Made by a program: the position numbers and the translations under genes | DNA from: CAWHOW01 sp050013795 | GTDB lineage: Bacteria > Bacteroidota > Bacteroidia > Bacteroidales > CG2-30-32-10 | Reading direction: 5' to 3' | NCBI GenBank assembly: GCA_050013795.1 | Contig: JBEKEO010000031.1 | Location: forward strand, 1-21,412 | Length of the DNA: 21,412 nt | Notes under the pieces: generated by a model | The model's database searches: none | Seen by the model: only the letters and a program-made list of their open reading frames with translations | Told to the model about the DNA's origin: nothing | In this document: one piece after another, positions 7,832 to 13,858 of the stretch | Position numbering within the stretch: position 1 is the first letter of the stretch | Layout of the letters: every line of letters begins with the position of its first letter

Positions 7832-9694
7832 TTATTCCTTAACAAACCTCCTCACCACTATCCCATTCTCAGTATTCACCTCTACAACATACACTCCGCT
7901 TGGAAAGTCTGAAACATCTATATTTGTTTTATTACCAAAAATTGCAAGGGTTTTTATTAGCTGACCTTGCATGTTTGTAATTTCTATTACTGCCGACTGA
8001 GGGGCTTCAATAGTGATGTTACTTGTAGCAGGATTTGGATTTAATAAAACTTTTTGCTGAATTGAATTTTCAGTTAGCCCGGTGCAGACGTTCACCGTCA
8101 CTGTAACCTCAGTGGAACCTGTGCAGCCATATGCATCAGAGGGTGTAACTATATATGATGTGGTAGTTGTAGGACATACTACAATTTGGTTAGCGCTCCC
8201 CCCCGGCGGGAAAGCCCACTCATATGAAATACCACCCGAAGCCGTCAGGGTTGAACAATCTCCCTCACAAATACTATCAGGATCTGCAGAAGCTGTTATA
8301 TTTAAAATATCAACATGAACAGTAACAGAACCTGTTGCAGAACATCCATTTCCATTAGTTACAGTTACATGATAATCGGTTGTTGCCATAGGTGCCGCCA
8401 CCGGATTAGCAACAGACGGGTTGCTTAATGATGCAGCAGGACTCCAGGAATACGCAATTCCACCACCGGCATAAAGTGTTGCAGAACTGCCCTGACAGAT
8501 CGTTGTATCATTTCCAACAATAACTACAGGTAAAGGATTAACAGTAATTGTGATACTTGCTGTAGCCGAGCCGCCTGTTGTGGTGCCGGTAACAATGTAG
8601 GTTGTGGTAACAGAAGGCGTAACGGGCATGGGGTTTGCCGTCCCCAAACCATCACTCCACGAATAAGAAGTTGCCCCGCTTGCCGTTAATGTTGTTGAAA
8701 TCCCTGCGCAAATGTTGTCTGCTGATGCGGAAATATGAACTAACGGGTTGGGATAAATAGAAATAAAATTTCCCAATGCAATCGGATATGAACCAACATT
8801 AATTGTATCCGATACATAATTTGTAGCGCTGTTTATTTCATTTACTGTATTATCATATTCATTTGTGACATATACTTTACTACCATCGGGAGTCACAGAT
8901 ACAGCAAGAGGCCATGTGCCAACCGCAATTATATCCAAAACAGTATTTGAAGCAGTGTTTATTACATTTACAGTATTATCATCATAATTCGCGACATATA
9001 CTGTACTCCCGTCAGGGCTTGCAGATACACCAAACGGGCTGTTGCCAACTATAATCGTAGCAGAAACAGTATCTGCAGCGTTATTTATTACGTTTAAGGT
9101 ACCGTCACCGGCATTCACAACATATACTGTACTCCCGTCGGGGCTTACACATACGCCATAAGGATCATAGCCAACCGCAATTGATGCTGAAACAGTATCT
9201 GTTGCGTTGTATATTACGTCTAAGGTATTATCACCAGAATTCGCAACATATACCTTGCTTCCATCGGGGTTCACACTTATACCATAAGGATTAGAACCAA
9301 CTATAATGGTATCTGTAACAGTATTTGTAGCAGTGTTTATTACGCTTACTGTATTATCATTATAATTTGCAACATATACTTTACTTCCGTCAGGGGTTAC
9401 AACTATACCAACCGGACCATTGCCAACTGCAATTGTATCCAAAACAGTATTTGTGGCAGTGTTTATTATATTTACTGTATTATCATTATAATTCGAAATA
9501 TATACCTTACTTCCATCGGTGCTCGCCGATACACCAAAAGGAGAAGCACCAACCGGAATTGTAGTTGTAACAGTATCTGTTGCAACATCAATAACGGATA
9601 CAGTATTATCATTACTATTCGTTATATAGGCAGTTTGCGCATTTGCAATAACCGTCAGGCCTGCAAATGATAAAAAAAGTACAAGTTTTTTCAT
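7832..9694 (-). CDS. Secreted seven-bladed YVTN propeller protein with Ig-like domains and T9SS tail (copy 1)
   Basis: The 620-residue protein is exported and probably surface-anchored or released by T9SS. The signal peptide ends near ANAQ (about 20). Seven consecutive 42-residue YVTN repeats follow (about 22-315), each with a Y(V/I)xN...NTV.VI...TDTV...I.VG..P.G..V.PDGS pattern. Seven is the number needed for a closed beta-propeller. The last repeat runs into the sequence ISIYPNPLVH instead of a PDG turn. Three PKD/Ig-like modules come next (about 318-390, 391-465, 466-540), each with a paired 'ICxGxSxTLxAxG...YxW' start. A type A T9SS sorting domain follows (LNPNPATSNITIE, then GVYVVEVNTENG, ending VRRFVKE). 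The ligand is unknown; relatives are often called surface-layer or adhesion proteins, and that is only inference. It is a tandem paralogue of the gene at 9746-11602. Confidence 0.9.
   Translation of the reverse strand: MKKLVLFLSFAGLTVIANAQTAYITNSNDNTVSVIDVATDTVTTTIPVGASPFGVSASTDGSKVYISNYNDNTVNIINTATNTVLDTIAVGNGPVGIVVTPDGSKVYVANYNDNTVSVINTATNTVTDTIIVGSNPYGISVNPDGSKVYVANSGDNTLDVIYNATDTVSASIAVGYDPYGVCVSPDGSTVYVVNAGDGTLNVINNAADTVSATIIVGNSPFGVSASPDGSTVYVANYDDNTVNVINTASNTVLDIIAVGTWPLAVSVTPDGSKVYVTNEYDNTVNEINSATNYVSDTINVGSYPIALGNFISIYPNPLVHISASADNICAGISTTLTASGATSYSWSDGLGTANPMPVTPSVTTTYIVTGTTTGGSATASITITVNPLPVVIVGNDTTICQGSSATLYAGGGIAYSWSPAASLSNPSVANPVAAPMATTDYHVTVTNGNGCSATGSVTVHVDILNITASADPDSICEGDCSTLTASGGISYEWAFPPGGSANQIVVCPTTTTSYIVTPSDAYGCTGSTEVTVTVNVCTGLTENSIQQKVLLNPNPATSNITIEAPQSAVIEITNMQGQLIKTLAIFGNKTNIDVSDFPSGVYVVEVNTENGIVVRRFVKE
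8661..8769. repeat. 109-bp direct repeat, copy in YVTN copy 1
   Basis: This stretch, encoding the end of the propeller and the start of the first Ig-like module, is identical base for base to 10569-10677 in the neighbouring paralogue. Flanking Ig-module sequence (about 8290-8660 against 10205-10568) is also nearly identical, whereas the propeller sequences are clearly diverged. Confidence 0.9.
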
Positions 9695-9745
9695 GGCTAT
9701 AATTGTTCAAAGTTTAAAATTCAAAGTTACTGACTGCTTACTTTT

Positions 9746-11602
9746 CTATTCTTTTATAAATTTATTTACCATAACCCCTTTCTCCGTCTTCACTTCCACA
9801 ATATACATGCCGCCCGGCAATGCCGAAACATCTATGTTTGTTTTATTACCAGAAGTTGCAAGGGTTTTTATTAGTTGACCTTGAATGTTTGAAATTTCTA
9901 TTATGGCTTTTTGAGGTGTTTCGATAGTTAAGTTATCAGTAGCAGGATTAGGGTAAATGGCAATATTATTAGCGGAATTTTTTTCTGAAATACCAGTGCA
10001 AACATTTACAGTAACTATGAAACTTACCGTTCCCGAACAACCTAACGCGCTTTCAACGGTAACTGTATACCATGTAGTTGTTGTCGGGCATACTACAATT
10101 TGATTAGTTGTTTCTGCATCACTCCAAATATAATAAACGCCACCCGAAACTGTCAGGGTTGAACAATCTCCCGCACAAATACTATCAGGATTTGCAGATG
10201 CTGCTATATTTAAAATATCAACATGAACAGTAACAGAACCTGTTGAAGAACATCCATTTCCATTAGTTACAGTTACATGATAATCGGTTGTTGTCATAGG
10301 TGTCGCCATCGGATTAGCAGCAGACGAGCTGCTTAATGATGCAGCAGGACTCCAGGAATACGCAATTCCGCCACTGGCATGAAGTGTTGCAGAACTGCCC
10401 TGACAGATTGTTGTATCATTTCCAGCATTAACTACAGGTAAAGGATTAACAGTAATTGTGATACTTGCTGTAGCTGAGCCGCCTGTTGTGGTACCTGTAA
10501 CAATGTAGGTTGTGGTAACAGAAGGCGTAACGGGCACGGGGTTTGCCGTCCCCAAACCATTATTCCATGAATAAGAAGTTGCCCCGCTTGCCGTTAATGT
10601 TGTTGAAATCCCTGCGCAAATGTTGTCTGCTGATGCGGAAATATGAACTAACGGGTTGGGATAAATAGAAATAAAATCTCCAAATGAAATAGGATAACTA
10701 CCAACGGTAATAGTATCTATCACGGCATTGTTGGTGCCGTTAATTTTATACACTGTATTGGCAAATTCATTCACAACATATATCTTGCTTCCGTCGGGGG
10801 TGGCTGATACGCCAATAGGCACTGCGCCAACAGCAATTGTACTTGAAACTGTATCTGCAGCGCAATTTATTATATTTATTGTGTTGTCATTCCAATTCGA
10901 AACATATACCTTGCTGCCATCTGGATTTACAGATATACCCTGGGGCTTAACACCAACTGTAATTGACTTTATAACAGTCTCTGAGGTTGTGTTTATTACA
11001 CTTACAGAGCTATTATTCCAGTTAGCAATGTAAACCTTGCTTCCATCCGGGGTCACGGCTACGCCTGTAGGATTAGAAACACCCGTAATTACAGCCATTA
11101 CAGTATCAACTGCGCTGTTAATCACACTTACTGTATTATCAGCAGAATTTGCGACATATACCCTGTGTCCGTCAGGGCTCACAGATATCCCATAAGGCTG
11201 GGAACCAACATAAATTGTAGCCATAACAGTATCTGCCGCGGTGTTTATTATACTTACTGTATTTTCGTGCTGGTTTGCCACGTATACTTTGTGTCCGTCA
11301 GGACTTACCGATATGCCGACAGGACCATTACCAACTGTTATTGTATCCGTGACTGTATTCGTGGCCGTATTTATAACATTTACTGTGTTGGCGGTCCAGT
11401 TTGTTACATATACTTTGCTTCCATCGCGGCTCACAGATACGCCAAAAGGATAAGTCCCCACCGGAATTGTTGCTTTAATAGTGTCCGTTGCAACATCAAT
11501 AGCAGTTACACTGTTGCTATAGCTGTTCGTGATATAGGCAGTTTGCGCATTTGCAATAACCGTCAGGTTTGCAAATGATAAAATAAATAATAGTTTTTTC
11601 AT
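9746..11602 (-). CDS. Secreted seven-bladed YVTN propeller protein with Ig-like domains and T9SS tail (copy 2)
   Basis: At 618 residues, this is the tandem paralogue of the preceding protein, with the same architecture: signal peptide to about residue 20, seven 42-residue YVTN repeats, three PKD/Ig-like modules, and a type A sorting domain (IYPNPATDNLTIE, then GGMYIVEVKTEKG, ending VNKFIKE). Blade sequences differ considerably from copy 1; for example, blade 4 has ITGVSNPTGVAV where copy 1 has IAVGYDPYGVCV. The first two Ig-like modules are almost the same. The third differs at its centre (WSDAETTNQ against the Gly/Pro-rich insert in copy 1). The copies are 51 bases apart on one strand and may be cotranscribed from a promoter before this gene. 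A surface role is likely; the target is unknown. Confidence 0.9.
   Translation of the reverse strand: MKKLLFILSFANLTVIANAQTAYITNSYSNSVTAIDVATDTIKATIPVGTYPFGVSVSRDGSKVYVTNWTANTVNVINTATNTVTDTITVGNGPVGISVSPDGHKVYVANQHENTVSIINTAADTVMATIYVGSQPYGISVSPDGHRVYVANSADNTVSVINSAVDTVMAVITGVSNPTGVAVTPDGSKVYIANWNNSSVSVINTTSETVIKSITVGVKPQGISVNPDGSKVYVSNWNDNTINIINCAADTVSSTIAVGAVPIGVSATPDGSKIYVVNEFANTVYKINGTNNAVIDTITVGSYPISFGDFISIYPNPLVHISASADNICAGISTTLTASGATSYSWNNGLGTANPVPVTPSVTTTYIVTGTTTGGSATASITITVNPLPVVNAGNDTTICQGSSATLHASGGIAYSWSPAASLSSSSAANPMATPMTTTDYHVTVTNGNGCSSTGSVTVHVDILNIAASANPDSICAGDCSTLTVSGGVYYIWSDAETTNQIVVCPTTTTWYTVTVESALGCSGTVSFIVTVNVCTGISEKNSANNIAIYPNPATDNLTIETPQKAIIEISNIQGQLIKTLATSGNKTNIDVSALPGGMYIVEVKTEKGVMVNKFIKE
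10569..10677. repeat. 109-bp direct repeat, copy in YVTN copy 2
   Basis: Exact partner of 8661-8769. Together they form a 1.9-kb-spaced direct repeat within tandem paralogues, a plausible site for gene conversion or for deletion producing a single chimeric gene. Confidence 0.9.
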
Positions 11603-11620
11603 ATCAATAATTTTAACCCA

Positions 11621-11651
11621 TAAAGATACATCAGAAAAAAGCCTAATGCAA
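11621..11651 (-). promoter_or_regulatory. Possible promoter for the YVTN gene pair
   Basis: On the minus strand, TTG (11651-11649) is followed after 20 bases by TATCTTTA (11628-11621), one mismatch from the TAnnTTTG box. The ATG (11602-11600) is only about 18 bases beyond the -7 element, which would leave a very short leader, so confidence is moderate to low. Confidence 0.35.
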
Positions 11652-11712
11652 GTGTTTTTTCAAAAATTTTACTTCCTTGACCTTAGACCGTTATCTGCAA
11701 TACATACGTAAA

Positions 11713-11725
11713 AGTTGTAAACTAT
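11713..11725. repeat. AGTTnTAAACTAT motif, left flank of the 21-bp array
   Basis: AGTTGTAAACTAT matches the copy on the other side of the array (12363-12375) at 12 of 13 positions. The first array unit begins within about 5 bases of its end. The motif is itself a near-palindrome (AGTT/AACT). Confidence 0.6.
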
Positions 11726-11726
11726 T

Positions 11727-12310
11727 GTGTCGGGAACACTTGATGTCGTAACAGGTACACCCGACGTTGTATCGGGAGCACCCGATGATGTGTCGGGTAC
11801 ACCCGATGATGTGTCGGGAACACCCGATGTTGTGTCGGGAATACCCGATAATGTGTCGGGAGCACCCGATGATGTGTCGGGTACACCCGATGATGTGTCG
11901 GGAACACCCGATGATGTATCGGGAACACCCGATGTTGTGTCGGGTACACCCGATGATGTGTCGGGTACACCCGATGCCGTGATAGGTTCACTAATTGCCG
12001 TGAAGAGTGCACTCATTATCGTAAGGAGTGTACTCATTATCGTGTGGAGTGTACTCATTACCGTGTGGAGTGTACTCATTACTGTGTGGAGTGTACTCAT
12101 CACCGTGTAGAGTGTACTCATTATCGTGTGGAGTGTACTCATTACCGTGTGGAGTGTACTCATTACCATGTGGAGTGTACTTATTATCGTAATAAGTACA
12201 CTTTTTGATACAATAAATAATAGTAATGCCGTAATAGGTGCACCTGCCACCGCAATAGGTGAACCTATCAGCACAATAGGTGCACCTTATAAAACGATAA
12301 ACACAACTTT
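11727..12310. repeat. Array of about 28 palindromic 21-bp units with block-wise changing arms
   Basis: Units recur every 21 bases without a slip: a 14-base core plus a 7-base linker. Cores at 11772, 11793, 11814 and on to 11961 (ten units) have arms TCGGG/CCCGA around AGCA, TACA, AACA or AATA. Cores from 12003 to 12171 (nine units) have arms GAGT/ACTC (ACTT in the last) around GC or GT. Core 12192 is AAGT/ACTT. Cores 12234, 12255 and 12276 are AGGT/ACCT; the one at 12255 is ATAGGT-GA-ACCTAT with six perfect pairs. Units at 11730, 11751 and 11982 are hybrids, and those at 12213 and 12297 are decayed but in phase. Linkers are TGATGTG-like in the first block and TACCGTG-like in the second. Frames on both strands stay open because 21 is divisible by three. 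It is not CRISPR: there are no constant repeats alternating with unique spacers. Function is unknown. Confidence 0.95.
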
Positions 12311-12362
12311 TACAGTGGAAATGCAGCGAACAGCCTTAATTATGGGGGTTATGGAAGGATGT

Positions 12363-12375
12363 AGTTATAAACTAT
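12363..12375. repeat. AGTTnTAAACTAT motif, right flank of the 21-bp array
   Basis: AGTTATAAACTAT followed by GCCCAACGAG. The same extended motif occurs near 12977-12994 (AAACTACGCCCAACGAGGAAT in outline) and at 13098-13124. It lies about 35 bases after the stop of the minus-strand gene that ends at 12410. Confidence 0.6.
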
Positions 12376-12409
12376 GCCCAACGAGATTTCAATTAAGTTA
12401 ATTTAAGGA

Positions 12410-12922
12410 TTATTTTTTTACATCGCTCTTCATCTTTACGATCAGGCTTTCGCATGCATTGTCGCTGCAGGTTGTTATCTGAAGTTGTCCGTTTGCAATA
12501 GGTTCCCTGATCTTATGAATAGAAACGGCTTCACCGCCGACAACCAGTGCAACTTTTTTCATGATATGAGTTGATGTAAATGTTTTAAGTTTCTCTGCCG
12601 CTTCTTTGGTAAGCGAAAACATTAATTTCTTTTTAATATCGGTTTGCTGTTCTGCAGAAGGTAATTTTTCCAGTTCAAGTGGTACATATTCTGAAGTATC
12701 TATTACGATACGGTTGAACTTCTGGTCATTTTTTGCAATGACCAGGTAATTAAAACCAATTACGATATCATTTATTTTTAATGAATCAAATTGAGTAGTA
12801 TCAGTGCCTTCTCTGCTTATCAGGTACAAACCGTCTTTAATAATTTTTTTGGTTACGTTTTGGGCAAAAGAAACTCCAATGCAGAAAAGAATAAAAGTAA
12901 AAATAAAAATAGTTTTTTTCAT
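12410..12922 (-). CDS. Secreted protein with SecDF-P1-head-like domain
   Basis: The 170-residue protein has a signal peptide of about 20 residues ending in VSFA/Q. Residues of about 98-165 resemble the head subdomain of the periplasmic P1 region of SecD. The pattern is FSLTKEAAEKLKTFTSTHIMKKVALVV, then GEAVSIHKIREPIANGQLQI, where SecD has T...iGk.lAIvlDg.vvsaP.I...I.gG.a.I. There are no membrane segments, so it is not a SecD fragment in the functional sense but a free periplasmic or lipid-free secreted domain. Such stand-alone P1-like proteins occur in Bacteroidota; their role is unknown. It lies alone on the minus strand, between the 21-bp array downstream and a 201-base gap upstream. Confidence 0.65.
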   Translation of the reverse strand: MKKTIFIFTFILFCIGVSFAQNVTKKIIKDGLYLISREGTDTTQFDSLKINDIVIGFNYLVIAKNDQKFNRIVIDTSEYVPLELEKLPSAEQQTDIKKKLMFSLTKEAAEKLKTFTSTHIMKKVALVVGGEAVSIHKIREPIANGQLQITTCSDNACESLIVKMKSDVKK

Positions 12923-13123
12923 ATGCGGGGTTTAATGGTCATAATTAATTACTTCAATCCTTAGAGGATAATTTACAAACTACGCCCAACGAGGAATACC
13001 GCCATAATAATGGCTGTTCCTATTGATTGCATGGTATTTCTTTTTTGATCGGACATGATGCGAATATTACTTTTTTTTTTTATTTCCAGCAGTACATAGT
13101 TTTAAACTATGCCCTTTGAGGAA
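12923..13123. other. Intergenic stretch with motif copies and a poly-T tract
   Basis: This 201-base gap holds no gene. It contains AAACTACGCCCAACGAGGAAT-type sequence at about 12977-12997, a run of about 13 T (around 13070-13082), and the palindrome CATAGTTT-T-AAACTATG at 13095-13111, directly after the stop of the minus-strand gene ending at 13124. The palindrome may act as a transcript end, but it lacks G/C in the stem. Confidence 0.5.
13095..13111. repeat. Perfect CATAGTTT/AAACTATG palindrome after the membrane-protein gene
   Basis: Eight-base arms (13095-13102 and 13104-13111) surround a single T. It is the best-preserved copy of the AGTTnTAAACTAT family also found on both sides of the 21-bp array. 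On the minus strand it follows the stop codon of the gene at 13124 by about 12 bases. Confidence 0.6.
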
Positions 13124-13843
13124 TTATTTTTTTAGTTCTCTAACACCAAAATATTTCGCTCTTGGATATTTAAATATTGGCTTTATGTTATCCGGCAACC
13201 TAAAATGGTAATTACCGCTATCTTGAGCAACAGTAACTATTAAACTACCAATAACTCCATGAGTCATATTATTACATATATATACACCACGCCCATTTTC
13301 ATTTAATAATAAGCCGACTATACAGGCAATTCCATTTTTTAATTCAATATGAAAATAGACTTTTCTATCACCTTTGGTTACAACTTCAAATGCTGTTTCG
13401 TCATTATTATAATCATATTCTTTTTTTACCATTTCCCATTCGTTTTCATATAATGCAGCCACTATATCCCCTTTTCTGTCTCTAATTATGGTTGAAACGA
13501 ATAGTTTGTTGTTTTTTACATATACTTTAATTGGTTCTGATGAATGAAAACGCCAAACACCGTCAGGTATTATAAATTTTGCAGTAGAATCCCCATCCCC
13601 TATTTGTATTTTTGGTATTGTTGCTCCATCTAAATCACTTATATCACCAAATGTTGCTTCAATTTTTTTGATTAATTCCCTTTCCCTATTTTCTTGAAAC
13701 TGATTCCATGCCACAATAATAGCAGCTATTATAGCTACAATAATAAAACCTCTTTTTATCCAATTTAATTTTTTCCATTTGAATGTAATTATTATAGTTC
13801 CAATAGCTGCTACTAAGACAAAAAATATTTCAAGGTTTTTCAT
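13124..13843 (-). CDS. Uncharacterised protein with two N-terminal membrane helices
   Basis: The 239-residue product has hydrophobic helices at about 4-20 and 31-47, separated by a basic stretch (KWKKLNWIKR). An acidic/basic helical linker (QENRERELIKKIEATFGD) and a soluble, beta-rich C-terminal domain of about 170 residues follow. I do not recognise the domain; there are no cysteine clusters or catalytic motifs that I can name. The start is 15 bases after the dnaK stop on the same strand, so it may be read through from dnaK. Its sequence is visibly more A/T-rich than dnaK, with many Ile/Asn/Lys codons, consistent with a lineage-specific gene. It is followed by the CATAGTTT palindrome. Confidence 0.65.
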   Translation of the reverse strand: MKNLEIFFVLVAAIGTIIITFKWKKLNWIKRGFIIVAIIAAIIVAWNQFQENRERELIKKIEATFGDISDLDGATIPKIQIGDGDSTAKFIIPDGVWRFHSSEPIKVYVKNNKLFVSTIIRDRKGDIVAALYENEWEMVKKEYDYNNDETAFEVVTKGDRKVYFHIELKNGIACIVGLLLNENGRGVYICNNMTHGVIGSLIVTVAQDSGNYHFRLPDNIKPIFKYPRAKYFGVRELKK

Positions 13844-13858
13844 TAAATTAATAAAATA

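Noticed and set aside
11165..11578. Cys/Tyr-rich plus-strand frame
   Set aside because: Antisense of the YVTN propeller repeats; its apparent periodicity mirrors the 126-base blade repeat.
11669..12274. Heptad-repeat protein gene on the minus strand
   Set aside because: The frame is open because 21 is divisible by three; other frames on both strands are open too, and there is no signal peptide or distinct promoter. It was kept as a finding, not as a gene.
11727..12310. CRISPR array
   Set aside because: The period is 21 with 7-base linkers; there are no constant 25-40 base repeats separated by unique spacers, and no cas genes are present.
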